Source: Formicarius rufipectus | Taxonomy: Eukaryota; Chordata; Aves; Passeriformes; Formicariidae | DNA: 64,000 bases | Direction of reading: 5' to 3' | Assembly (NCBI GenBank): GCA_013399695.1 | Contig: VXAU01000305.1 | Coordinates: 743,960-807,959, forward strand | In this document: piece by piece, positions 1 through 11,526 of the stretch | How the letters are laid out: every line of letters begins with the position of its first letter | How positions within the stretch are numbered: the first letter of the stretch is position 1 | The notes under the pieces: model-generated | The model's input: the letters and a program-made list of their open reading frames with translations, nothing else | Told to the model about the DNA's origin: nothing | The model's database searches: none | Made by a program: the position numbers and the translations under genes

Positions 1-2666
1 AATTCTCTAAAACTTATCATGCCTGAAAGGGTACAGTTTATTGCCCTAAAAGGCAGGAACATTGTACTATATATTAAAAATAAAATCATAAATACCAAAC
101 ATAAATGAAGTGATTCAGCAAAGTTCAACAATTATATGCTGAATGCAGTCACTGGCCCAGTATTTTTCAGTGTGCACGGTCAGCGATGCAGCAACAGGTC
201 ATCAGAGTTTGGTGTGGCTTGTGCAGACTTTCCTGGAAAAGGAAGAGCAGGGAATACAGAATCCCTGAAACAATATTTGTCTATTTTATTAAGATGATAA
301 TAGACCTCTGCAGTATTGTAGTGATATTTGTTTCCTTTCATCTTAATTAAGGAAGCCGCACAAAACTCTGAAGAGATTGGCTAATTATTTTAGGTCCCAG
401 AAAGGGCCAAGTGAGATGCCTTAGGACAACAGGGAATGGCAAAATCAAGAGCTGAGCCAAAGAGATGAGTAAGACTTCAAGTGCACCTTTTTCTGTAAAG
501 AAAGTTAATCACAGAAAAGCTGTCCTGCTTTTCAGAGACACAAACCAAAATTTACCAGCTTCAAGGGTGATGAGCCTTGCAGAGGGAAAAATAGATAGGC
601 TTTATTTTCTTATGCTGAAAGAAAAATGAGAAGCTTTTAGGCCTATTAGCCAACTTTGTTTGACAACAGGTTTTAGACCTACAAAACAAACTGAAAACTG
701 TGGATTTTCTTTGGATAAATGGTATCTACCACTGCAACAAAAGAACAGAAAAATTATTGCTCCACACAAACTTAAATTTCAAACAGAGATTTCAGATATC
801 TAAACAATATATCTGGCCTTTTCAGACTGCTTTGATAGCTTTATCTGCCCAACATTTCTGTCTATTCTCATTCAGGATATTTTCTTTTATGGTTCAGAAC
901 GAGCAACACACAATTCTCATTTAGGTTCCTCTGCTCCTTTGAAGTCATATATTATAGTTATAGTTGCATTAGGCTGGAAATGTGGTGAAAATCCACTTCC
1001 CAAATTTATTTACATTTAACATAATTTAAGAAAGTAAAATAACTGTTATTTGTATGCCATTAAAGAAAGAAATGCCTTTAAAAAGACAATCGTGAGATTT
1101 TCTTTTAACTTATTCTTGGACATCCTTAGAAGTGTAAACACAAATTTTGGTAATAATTTTTAGTCTTATTTTTTCAAGAAATTATACCTTGCTGCAGAGA
1201 AAGTAGACACGATACATATTATAAAATCAGCAGCATTATATTCCTTCTTGATTTTTAAACACCAAATTTTAATTTTTGTTCTGATTTCAGTCAGAATCAA
1301 GTGACTTGTAGAAGAATGTATTAAGAACTATCAAACAGGTAAAATATATCTTAGTTATTAAATCTTATCAGAATACCAAGGAAGAGAGAAGAGAGAAAGT
1401 TTCAGTGTGACATATCTGTCATGATCATGAGTGTGTAATTATTGTGTTTCAGTACAGAAATAGCTGCAAGTTGTTTTTCTGTATGTCTTTCCTTGTGACA
1501 TTTCACGAGTGCAGATGATTTATTACTCTACACAATGTTCAGATTAAGGCTTCTAAATGAAGGCCTTGTGTTGACATGATACATGTGGAAGTGTAGTTCT
1601 GCCATTAGAGAGCTCGAGCTTGAATCTCAGAAGGCTTTGGTTTAATTTTCTGTCTAACCACAGCCTCGGTCTGTGTTCTTCAGTTCACTGTATACATGAC
1701 TGTTTTTCTCCTCCTCTCTCTCTCAGCATGCCAGTCTGGTTTTCACGTGCAGCAGTTATCATCTGAGATTCATTTAGGAATCTAAAACTAAAGTGAGCAC
1801 ACTCTAGAGAAAAAAAACAAGTGCAAAGTAGCATTCCAGTTGGGGGTTGAGTATATCCAAGAATTGAGATTCCATAGCCCTTCTGGGCAAACTGTACCAA
1901 TTTTTGATCCCTCTAACAACAAAAAAGCTTGTTTGTCTTCTGGTTTTACCTGCATTTGAAATGAGTCACTTGAATTACTCCTGAGGTCCTTTAAGTAGAA
2001 CATTAAAAAAAAAAATTTGCTTGGATTTTTTTACCTGGATGTTAAATGTCTAAACCTAAATGAAGCACCCAGAATTTCCAGCTGCAAACAGATTGGTAAG
2101 CAGAGGAACAAACTCCCAAGGGTGTAAATTATATCATTCAAGCCCTTAGCCTCAATAAGGAATTGGAACTTACTTTTCTGTATTTAGATCATTTAGTTAT
2201 TAGACTATTGGACTATTTGAAGAAGTGAAATAGTAATTTCCTGTCTCTTTTTTTTTTCTGTTTTGTTTTTCCATTAACTGACCCCCTTCCAAGCAGATTC
2301 ATATTTTGGATACCAAAAGAAAGGAAGATAAAACAGTAACTGTTCTGAGGCTACTACTTACTCATCACATCAAACTCTTTCAATCTTGTTCCCTTCTGGA
2401 TGGTTATGATAACTCTCCTCAAAGTTGACTACCGAAAATATGCATCTGTCATGACCCCTTCTCCCCCTGAGTATTATGGGGAAAATGGGCGTTTGTTAGA
2501 GCTGATAATTTCACTGAGATGTACATAAAAACCACAGCATTTTGGACCTTGTTTCCATATACATTGGTTGAACTGTATACATTGTTGTGGGTGTTGTGGC
2601 ACTAAATACACTGAAGGTTGTGGGCAACAGATAATCTACCTTACTGCATAAATCCACATCCATCAC
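1..2666. other. Unique AT-rich non-coding DNA
   Basis: No gene or recognised repeat is visible. Stop-free frames are short (74 codons at most) and lack domain-like composition. Short T- and A-runs occur (for example near 2250 and 2006). The last six bases, CATCAC at 2661-2666, form the left copy of the target duplication of the next element. This could be intergenic or intronic; the sequence alone does not decide. Confidence 0.6.
2661..2666. repeat. Left target-site duplication (CATCAC)
   Basis: CATCAC abuts the TGTTG start of the element and is repeated exactly at its other end. Six base pairs is the known integration stagger of class II endogenous retroviruses. Confidence 0.7.
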
Positions 2667-2731
2667 TGTTGCGATGTAGGAAAACTTGAGTCTCAATATG
2701 AGTGGTGATCAAGTATCCCTACATCGCAACA
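2667..2731 (+). repeat. Truncated 5' LTR bounded by 14-bp inverted repeats
   Basis: TGTTGCGATGTAGG (2667-2680) and CCTACATCGCAACA (2718-2731) are perfect reverse complements separated by 37 bp. If the following bases are a primer-binding site, this 65-bp block is what is left of the 5' LTR: the U3 start joined to the U5 end, with the middle lost. It lacks a polyadenylation signal, so it cannot be a complete functional LTR. A simple foldback sequence is the alternative. Confidence 0.5.
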
Positions 2732-2733
2732 AA

Positions 2734-2751
2734 TGGCGCCTGAACAGGAAC
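2734..2751 (+). other. Primer-binding-site-like sequence, tRNA-Lys type
   Basis: TGGCGCCTGAACAGGAAC differs at two of 18 positions from the canonical lysine tRNA(3) primer-binding site of retroviruses. One difference is a CG to TG change, typical of methylated CpG decay. It sits 2 bp after an LTR-like ...CAACA end, the expected place for reverse-transcription priming. The match is seen directly; the role is inferred from position. Confidence 0.65.
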
Positions 2752-2915
2752 AGGCTATAAGGACCCCTACGGACCCCATCCAGGAGTCCTAACAGCAGCT
2801 GAAACTGCGATCTACGGTCCCAAATATACCCTGCGAGCCACGGTCCGGTGTAGTTTTCAGTTGGTCCTGACAGCGCAGGAGGCGATTTCACAGAGCCAGC
2901 CTTTTGAGTGACCTT

Positions 2916-2921
2916 AATAAA
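2916..2921 (+). promoter_or_regulatory. LTR polyadenylation signal AATAAA
   Basis: Canonical hexamer within the 3' portion of the element, 63 bp before its last base. This spacing is consistent with an R-U5 segment following U3. Confidence 0.5.
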
Positions 2922-2984
2922 GGGTCTCAGCTGGCCCCGCGCACCGAGCGATCTTACAGAAGAGACTCGGAAAACATCGCAACA

Positions 2985-2990
2985 CATCAC
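2985..2990. repeat. Right target-site duplication (CATCAC)
   Basis: Exact match to 2661-2666, immediately after the terminal ...GCAACA of the element. Confidence 0.7.
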
Positions 2991-4171
2991 TTTCATTTTT
3001 TATGCAAAGTGGAATAGCTTCAGCTCTGCCTTTTACTACAGCATGAAAGCAGTGTTTCTAATATCTGCTACACATGACTCACTTCTCCTCATACCATCTT
3101 CCCCTGGGAAAGAAATGGATGCATAATGTTTTCACTTGGTTCTTTTCTTGCTTATTTGCTTTTTTAATAACATCTATATGCATATTCTTGTACTATTGTA
3201 ATAAAAGTATAGGGTTGATAAAATATGCCACAACCTGGAGGCAGTAAGCAATGAGGTTTGAGAGTATCCTTATCCTAGGGATATTAATTCTATATTTTGT
3301 GACTGGAGTCTCCCCAGCTCAATTCCCCAGCTCCCTTTCCCCTTTCTTTTGCTCAGGGGCATGGTGCCCAAAGGCAGTTACATATCTAAAAAAGTTCTTT
3401 AGAGCTGCTTGTGTCCATAAGGCACCACCGATTTTCTGACACAAGCAGAAAAATCACTGTTTAATTACTTAAAGCTAAAGAGCTTTAAGGGACTACATAC
3501 CTTTTTTTTATATGCAGTGATGTAAGCACAGAATTCCCCTTAGAGCTATTGGAATGGACCTGTTGTTTCAGCTCTGGGAATTATTAGAGATGCTGTGAGC
3601 AGAAGTCATTACTGTGATCCATTGATAAAGCACAGGGAATCTTTTTCTTTACTGTGGAGACCTCTGTTGAATATTCTCCTAATTATGTTGCACAGTGGCC
3701 AGAATTAAGAAGTCAATATATGGGTGAAGTTTATTATGAAGAACTATTTGAATATAAGACCATTGTTCCCTCTGCTGAACACAGTTCGAATTTAATCAAT
3801 GTTTATTCATGTGCTTAACCTGAAAGCACATGATTAAATCAACAACTTCTGAGTGCTGCTGAGGTCTCTGATGTAAGGGCACATGGCTTCTTTGCTACAC
3901 TGGTGGGGTTCTCAAATAGTGGAACGTTGTCTAATGGAAACACCCAGCCTTCTGCAGGTGTGTTTATTGGCCATTTTCTTATTTAATTGTTCCTTCATGT
4001 GGTGCTGTTACTTTTACCATAAATATAAATGCTATTCATTACATTGGATGTTACATGGAAATAACAGCAGGAAAAAAGAACAGAAAACAGCCTGTAAAAT
4101 TAGTAAAATACTTAGTCATCTTCTCTACATAAAAAGAATGTGACAAGCATTATAAGGAAGGTGATTCTACC
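2985..4171. other. Unique AT-rich non-coding DNA
   Basis: After the 6-bp duplication I see no recognised repeat or gene. Frames of up to 86 codons (3883-4143) look like chance. Confidence 0.55.
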
Positions 4172-4385
4172 CCCACTGCATCCAGGGTCCTCAGTACAGA
4201 GGACTGACTACATGGAGCTGTTGGAGTAGGTCCAGAGGAGGCCACAAAATGATGAGAAATTGAAAGCTGGTGGATTTAGATCAGATTTAAGGCAGATTTT
4301 GGTTTTGTTTTTTTTCCCAATGAAGGTATTGAGGCACTTTAACAGGCTGCCCAGAGATTTTGAATGACCCATCATTGGAAGTGTG
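4172..4385 (+). mobile_element. CR1 LINE relic, 5'-truncated, diverged
   Basis: The sequence carries the plus-strand CR1 3' coding/UTR signature: GGAGCTGTTGGAGTAGGTCCAG followed by AGGAGGCCACAAA, then the later block with GGTATTGAGGCACTTTAACAGGCTGCCCAGAGA. Between them much of the usual CR1 sequence is missing or replaced by a T-rich patch (about 4295-4315), so the copy is internally deleted and old. No reverse transcriptase frame remains. Confidence 0.7.
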
Positions 4386-6027
4386 ATTTATAATTATGAT
4401 GATTTAGAGTCTCCATATGTCCCTTCAGAAATATGAGAATTCATCACCATTATGAAATCACTGAGGTTTTTAAAGTTAACTTTCCTACTTTGGTAGGTAG
4501 GAGATCAATTGTATCGAGAACAAAAGATGTGTACAACAAGTACAGGAGGAATGAAGCAATTCAACATTCTGTTAATCTACAAAAGAAAACAGCACTTACA
4601 AACTGTTCCCCACCTAGGCATGCTCACACTCTGAATGACTCAGAAACAGGGCTAAGCCTTGGCTCCAAGCTTGTCAGTCTGTCCTTCCTTCTTTATGAGC
4701 CTTACATTTTAAAATCCTTGCCACAAAAAAGAAGAAAGTTAAAAAAGTTAATCTAACTAGTCAGTTTTCAGTATTGCTTCCCTGTAGACATATGTAACAA
4801 TAAATAAATAAGGTAGACTTCTAAATAAAGAGAACAATCAAATGACATAAATCTCAGTCTCTCTAACCTATTAGTTCAAAGCATAAGAAAACAATTGAAC
4901 CTTATTGAATGTCAGCACATCTGACCTACTGCAGACGAAAAGAGTCTAACTCAAGGACTCTGCAGCAAGAAACATAAACTCCACTAGGAATCTCTACAAC
5001 CAGTAGGAAAGCAAAACAAAAATTGAGGTTACTGAATGAGAGGCAGAAGTCCATTTCAATGTTACTTCTTAATCTTCGAAGATTTTGTCCCCTTCATTAA
5101 GAAAAAAAAAAAAAATAAAATTACTCTTCTAAAGTATGAAAAACTGAAGCAGCCCAAAGAAATAGAAAAATAAAATGGTTAAGTATCAATGTCTCTATAT
5201 TTAGAAACTCTTTGATCAGATCAATACCTTAGGGTAGGTGATTTATTGTGTAAATCATAGAATTTTTCTAGAAACATTTGTCAATCTCTTGTCATGTGCT
5301 ACCTTTGGGGTTTCTTTCTTATTTTTTGAGAAACAGTCCATGTAAGAAGACTTTTTATGTAAGTGCTCAAAGGCTTGAAGAACTCTAAGTAGTTCAGAGA
5401 GGGTGCATGAAAATTAGCTGAAAAGTTTTCTGAGTAATTTTATCTACAAATTCCTTGCTTTGGCCCAAGTTCTCAGCCATCTATTTTCATCTTGAATGCA
5501 GCTCATCTTCAGTGCTGGTGGCAAAATTGTTACAAAGAGGGATTTGCTTAGTGCACCTCATGTTGAAAGAACCTAATGTTCTGAAAAATGAATTTGGAAT
5601 ACTTCCCAGATTGCACATCTGCCCCTAAAACGTGAGAATAATGGACTGAATAGGAGAAGGGAGGATTAAGTGAGCACTTGCTCTCATCTGTCTTTCCTTA
5701 CCTAAACCTGTGTGGTACCTCTCGATGACCTTTGTCTTAAGCACTCCCTCAAAGAATCCTGGCCACCAGATTTCAAAAGCAAACCACCTCTTTGACAGGC
5801 AGATGTATGGGTGTGATACTTCAAATCAGGTGGTTATTTGAGCACCATATGTCAGCAGTTGGAAAGAAGGTGCCATTGGAAGAGAACTCACACTATGATT
5901 AATTAGTAGGTTGAGAGGACTTTTCTTGCTGCTACTCCTTTTCTTTCTTTTGTGCTAATGACTCTCATCTTGCTCTGATAATGCAAAAAATTCTCCATGA
6001 AGGGCTCAACGTTCTCTAAAATAAAGT
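4386..6027. other. Unique AT-rich non-coding DNA
   Basis: Contains an open frame of 107 codons (4433-4756, +) with no recognisable domain and a low-complexity Lys-rich end, which I treat as chance, and an A-run at about 5101-5115. No gene is supported. Confidence 0.55.
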
Positions 6028-6270
6028 GGATCACAGAATCATAGCATTTACAGATGAATGGGATTCTCAGATCATCACCTCCTGTTCCTTCCTTATGATG
6101 CGGTTTCACAGAATGTATTTTCTTGACCTCTGTCTACTTGGCAGTACAATCCAAGAAGTTTGGCCTCAAGTATTTGCCATCTGGGACAATCCCAAAACAT
6201 AATATATGTCACTGTCAGAAAACATTTTCCTGATAATCAACCTAAACATTCCAGGTTTAGGTTGATTAAC
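6028..6270 (-). mobile_element. Old CR1 LINE relic, minus orientation
   Basis: ATCACAGAATCATAG followed by a GGGATTCTCAGATCATCACCTCC-like block is the reverse complement of the CR1 3' end. Further on, ACATTTTCCTGATAATCAACCTAAAC matches the CR1 segment usually read as TTCCTAATATCCAACCTAAAC. The middle is strongly diverged. Boundaries are approximate. The copy probably includes the 13-bp hairpin at 6235-6267. Confidence 0.5.
6235..6267. repeat. Perfect 13-bp inverted repeat (hairpin)
   Basis: AATCAACCTAAAC (6235-6247) and GTTTAGGTTGATT (6255-6267) are exact reverse complements with the 7-base loop ATTCCAG. The left arm coincides with a CR1 motif, so the right arm may be a local inverted copy of it. 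Confidence 0.7.
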
Positions 6271-9200
6271 TCTCATTAGCTTTTACAACAGACATGAGAT
6301 GAAATTACTTATTTCATCAGCAGTGTATAAATCTGGGCATAGAAAAATAAATAATGAACTTAAAACAGATCTCCAGAGGACAAGCATCTCCAGTATCTAT
6401 TCTAGCTCTACCTACTCATCAAAACTATCGAAACTAGCTGGTTACCCCTCACTTCAAACTGTCAATTGATGTTTCCTCTTGCTGATTGTCTTTGCGATCA
6501 CTGCTCACAAGCAGTGATGGTGAAAGCCTACACTCTGAATGTCTGCCTCAAGGAGGTATTTACTAATTTATTTTAGATTTCAGTTAGAACGATTCCACTG
6601 GGGAATGAATGAAGAATTTGAGCTTTTAAAAATATATTAGTATCTCTGATGTGAATTGGAGAACTGAAAATTTGTGAGGGGATCGAAACTGATATCCAAA
6701 ACATTTATTTTTTAACTACAAAAAATGATCACATTTTGAATCAAACTTGGAAATATGACAGCATCCACTTTCCAAATAAGTGTCTTCCCCCAGGTATGTG
6801 TTACCACTTCAGTGAGCTACTATGGTGGTGGAAAAGACAGCGTAAATACAGACTGAACCATTTCGCACAAAATCAGCCAAGTATGAACAGACAGCATGGA
6901 AAATTTGGGGAGCTCAAGCAGTCCTTCCATCATCAGATGGAAAGGACCAGTCCTCTCTAGCTGGCAAGCAATGCCCCAGGACAAAACGCTCTTCAGAGAT
7001 CATACTTAGATCTAGAATGCGATGTCTGAATTTGACCTTGATGTCTACTTGAGCTGTACATGGTTCCTGGAGCTTAAGCACCATGTTTTCAAATATTGTG
7101 TCTGTTTTGTGCATTAGCCAGTTCAGAGTCTTGTGCCCTGAACCAGGCTTTCACTATGTTCACTTCCATTTTACTTGGAAGGTAAATAGAGTAGAAATAC
7201 AGAGTGCACTGAATGGAAAGGTAAAATTGATATTGGGTGCTAGTATGATCTCCCTTGAACTGTCTGCAATAACTGACAATCTCTAGCCTCTGGCCAACAC
7301 CCATTCCTTTTAGAAAGTAAGAAATATATCTGCTATCTGATATAACTTTTGAGGTTTTAATTGGGATCACTAACCACAGCCCAAGTACACTGAATTTTAA
7401 CTGACATCAATTATTGGAAAGTACTAGAACATTTTCCTTTTAGCAGAAAATATTAAAAAACTACACAGAACAAAATCACTTTTAAGGCAAGCACTCAGCA
7501 GAATTCATTTCTGAACTATTTCGCTTCAAGCAGACCTAGTGGCAGAAAAAGTCAAGGTAAGATGAATAAATAAAGATGTTTTTCTCCTACCTTCTAATTT
7601 TCTCCCAGGCCAGTTTGCTCGTATGGGATTTTTGATGGTGCTGTTCTTAGCAAAACTTGTCATACCTGAAGGACAAAAACATAGCCAGATGTTTGCCTGT
7701 AGACTTTGCAAATACCTGTAACCAGGTTTTAGCTGAAGCTTGTTTTACTGGTTTGACTGCATAATTTAATTCAGTGCCTGGCATTGAATTTGTCTTCATG
7801 TACCAGCCCCAAAATTGCCATCTTTTGTCTGTTTAAAAGTGAGGAGTGTTGACTCTCTCAGATAAGGTATTAAAGCAAAATTCCATTTATATTTGCTAAA
7901 CACAGTGTTGTTACAAGTAAATGGTATGCCCAATTGTACTTCTAAAACAAAACATCAATTATAATAATTGCTGCTACTTTGAATTTAGAGATATGCATTA
8001 GCTAATGTAAGACAGAAACTGTTGCAACTAACTATTCAGTCATTATTGTGCACACAGTAATTTTTCCACTGTGTAATGCCTAGATTTTTACATAAACTCT
8101 GGAGAGTTAGAAAAATAAGTGACAATATTTGAACTGTAAAACTTCTGTTTAAATAGGATCTGTCTATCTATATGTATAGATATTTCTACATACACATGCA
8201 ATTATGAATAAATAAAGCATTTCACAGATGTATTAGAATGTGAAAGACTCTGGGAGCATTTCCTAGGAATCGGGCTTTTTCACGAGCCAAAACAAGATTG
8301 CAGCCGTAACCAGAGTGCTGTAAAGCGAAACTGCCCTGTGCAATCAGACGAGTGCCCATTGTGACACACATTAAAATGTGCCCAAATGATGCATTTATAC
8401 ACAACACCTGTGCATGAAGTCTAAGGGTCAAAACAGGAAAAAAAAATAATAATCAAGGCAGTTTGCAGTGAGTTTTCACATTAGCCACTTTGTTAACCAT
8501 AGGCACTTCATCAGCTACAGTTTGACCTTCTCTTAAATGTATTTGAAAACTTACTTATATTTAGAAAGTCTATCTGTAAGTTTTCTCATAAATTTTTAAA
8601 TGAAGGGATTTTTAAGGCCAGATTTAAAGAAGATGACCACGGAAAAATGAACAGTTGTTTTTAAACTTTAGGATGTTGTCCAGTCTGAACCTGTGGAGGA
8701 CACTGTGATGGGAAACGAGCTAACCCATGGAGTTTAACTCATCTCCTAAAGGTTCTCTAGGGAAATCTCTCTGCAGTACCAACTCCTGTGCCAAGACAGT
8801 TGCAATAAAAGTAGTTAAAGGCTCAGTCATTTTGTTAAACCATTTTGTTGTTTCGCTTTACCAAAAAAATTTCACCCACTGAAAAATTTTGTATTCATTA
8901 TCCAGATTTTCATAAAGGCCTCCATGAAAGCATTATTTGAACTTCTACTTTTGGTTCACTCTTTCTTCATTTTTGCTTTTCCTTCCCCCTCAGAACATTA
9001 TTTTGATACATTTAGTTATTGACAAAAATCCCAAAGTGCTCCATAAGAAAAAATTAAATGCTCTTATTAAAATCCAAACTATTTTTTCTAAAACTTTTTA
9101 GACACTTGTTAACAGTTAAATTCATATATTTGCTCAACTTTTGCTACTCTTTAGCTTTTGGGACTCCTTTTTCATCATGTACTGGCATGCTCAGATACAC

Positions 9201-11455
9201 TGTTTTCATTCCAATCTCAGACATGCTGATGGCACTTAAGTACCAGTTAATAAGATTGGCTCCTAAAGCAGCTGGTATTCAGCCCAGCAGTGAAGCCAGG
9301 CCATCATTCTGTCCCATCAATAACAGACTTCTAATCAAACAGAAATAGTGCTGAGTTTTGTCAATTGCTACCTCCTATAAAGAGCACTTTTCTGTGCCAG
9401 AGCCTTTTTGTTTGACAGGAGATTTAAATACATCATACACACGGTATTGACACAAATTCTTTTAAGAAAGAGCACTTTTTCATATTGAGTCCATCCCTTG
9501 CTCTGGTGGATTGAATTATTTTTGTATCTTCACTACCATTATTCATTTTGCTACCTGTCCTAAAGGCCCCAATGTGCTTACATCTTATGATAAAAATACA
9601 CCAAGGAAACACTCATCATGCTGATTTGACACTATAATAAACCTACTCCAAAGCCAGTCCAAAGACTTAAACGTGTCTTCGAATCAATTGTGTAAGTGCA
9701 GAGTAGTGATTTCCTTTTACTGCCACAGTATTCTCTATAATCCCTAGGTACAGCTAGTTAGGGGAAAAAGAAAGTGTCATTCTGTCCTACAATTTTCTCT
9801 GATAAATAGGATCTAATAACGACAACATCCCTATTGGAAAACACAGACCATTAGCCAAAATTGGTAACAAAAAAGAATAAGTTATTGCACTATTAATCAG
9901 TGGCAATAACCATGTTAGGATGCAGGGTTATTTATAGCATACCTGAAAATAACTGATCTGTAATAGCCTTAATGTTTCTTGTTCAGCAGCCAACACACCC
10001 AAAGCATTTTATGTGTAATTATCATGAAATAATGTACCAAAATTGACCAACTGTTTGAAATATTCTTAGACACAGATTCACAATTGAAGTCAATTAGTTA
10101 AAGATTTTTTAATAACTTGATTGCTAAACCATATCTCTGGGATTAGTTTATAATTATTAATAGAGAATATATTAGGACAAAATGTGCTTCTTAATTAATT
10201 TCTTTAAATTTACATTTACACTGTCTGGAATTATTTATGTCCAATTTCCGATTCTGGAACCAATCCTGCTGTGAAATTGCAGCCTTCTGATGCATTTGGC
10301 AACTGAGAAATCTAGCTATGAAATTTTGCTCATCATTACATTTTTCTCTTTTCCAATTTTACACTTAATTATAGACCATTAAATCAGTCCCCACTAAATG
10401 TATAAAATTGTCTGTTTTATGCAGAATGGTTTTTTATTTACCATCATTGATTGGATGTGGGAACACTCAGAAAGAATTCTTTTATACATTTATTTGTTAT
10501 ACTGCTTACTGTATAAAATTTAGAAATCCCTAAAAGAGCTTTTCAGTCACAATGTTCGGCAGAAACGTTCAACTCAAAAGTTCCGAGTCACCTGTATTTG
10601 TTGCAGGTTTTCTTCAATCTCATATAAATCACTATTCTTCTCCTTCCCTTCACCCCTCTACTCCTCATCTTTTCAAAATAAGGACATCTCTGAGTTCATT
10701 TTAATAAGTTCCTTCCTTATTTTTTCCCAGAAATCTCTGGGATCATCGAGCTTGGGAGCTATGACTCACTGCTAGAACTACAACCCTGGCTGTGGTTTCA
10801 GTCAAGATGAAAAAGAAACAGATGAAAAATAGAAACATAAGAACAAGATAGTAAAAAATTCCCACTTGCTGTGCCTATTGAAAGACAGGTGAGAGACTTT
10901 AAAATTGCTATTCTCTCTGATGTTCTAGGAATTCTCAGACCAACATTTTACACTGACCACTGTCTCCTGAACTTCATTGTAATCCAGAGAGCCTTTGCCT
11001 GGGAGGTATACTGGGAGCATACGAAATCACACAAACAACATTGAATCCATAAATTGGCACAGCACCTTCCTGTCACCTTTCAGAAACAATATAGAGAGGT
11101 ACTTATTTTTGTGGGTCATCCATTAATCAGCATGAGGGAATTCAAATCTGTTTCCCAGGGAGAAAGAGGTCTAAAACAGTGAGCTAAAGAATTTTCTGAA
11201 AAGAAGTGCCTTTCTTCATCCCATGTAAGTGGTACAAAAACACCAATAACACGCAAACTATACTATCAGCATAATCTTTTAAATTTAGTGATTGGGTTAC
11301 TCAACAGATCAGGGCAAGCTATCTGGACTGGAGTTCCAGCTACAACATCTTGTTATGCTTTTAAAATGAAACATTGCTTGGATAAAATACAAAAATAGTG
11401 GTTAAGAGACAGAAATATAGTTCTTCAACAAAGAACTGTGCCCATTTTGTGGTGG
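6271..11455. other. Long gene-free unique stretch
   Basis: Roughly 5 kb of AT-rich sequence with no supported gene, RNA gene or recognised interspersed repeat. The longest frames (96 codons at 9058-9348 +, 93 codons at 7089-7370 -) show no domain features. Any function would have to be regulatory, and that cannot be read from one sequence. Confidence 0.55.
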
Positions 11456-11526
11456 TATTTGTGTGTGTGTGTTTTTTGTTGTTGGGTTTTTTTGTGTTTT
11501 TTGGGGTTTTTTTTGGTTTTTTTTAA
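11456..11526. repeat. GT/T-rich low-complexity tract
   Basis: A (GT)n start (GTGTGTGTGTG) grades into T-runs punctuated by G or GG. It is a simple-sequence region, possibly the decayed tail of a retroelement on the minus strand, but no element body is recognisable beside it. Confidence 0.8.

Larger units (their letters stand above)
2667..2984 (+). mobile_element. Internally deleted ERVK-like LTR retroelement
   Basis: The element begins with TGTTGCGATGT and ends with the exact reverse complement ACATCGCAACA, the TG...CA inverted termini expected of a retroviral LTR. CATCAC occurs directly on both sides (2661-2666 and 2985-2990), a perfect 6-bp target-site duplication of the size known for class II (ERVK/beta-/alpha-like) elements. 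A second LTR-type 3' end lies inside at 2721-2731, followed after AA by a primer-binding-site-like sequence at 2734-2751. AATAAA at 2916-2921 lies 63 bp before the end, as in an R-U5 region, and AATATA at 2823-2828 is TATA-like. I count 17 CpGs in 318 bp, far above the surroundings, which suggests a relatively recent insertion. No gag, pol or env coding remains. The simplest reading is a provirus reduced to the edges of its 5' LTR, its leader and the 3' part of its 3' LTR. A solo LTR with a chance internal motif is the alternative. The ERVK label is an inference from duplication size and primer site. Confidence 0.7.

Noticed and set aside
5248..5290. AATCATAGAATTTTTCTAG considered as a CR1 tail
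   Set aside because: Only about a dozen bases agree and no further CR1 blocks follow.
8164..8186. ATCTATA..TATAGAT palindromic stretch as a possible regulatory hairpin
   Set aside because: Seven-base AT-only stem, expected by chance in this composition.
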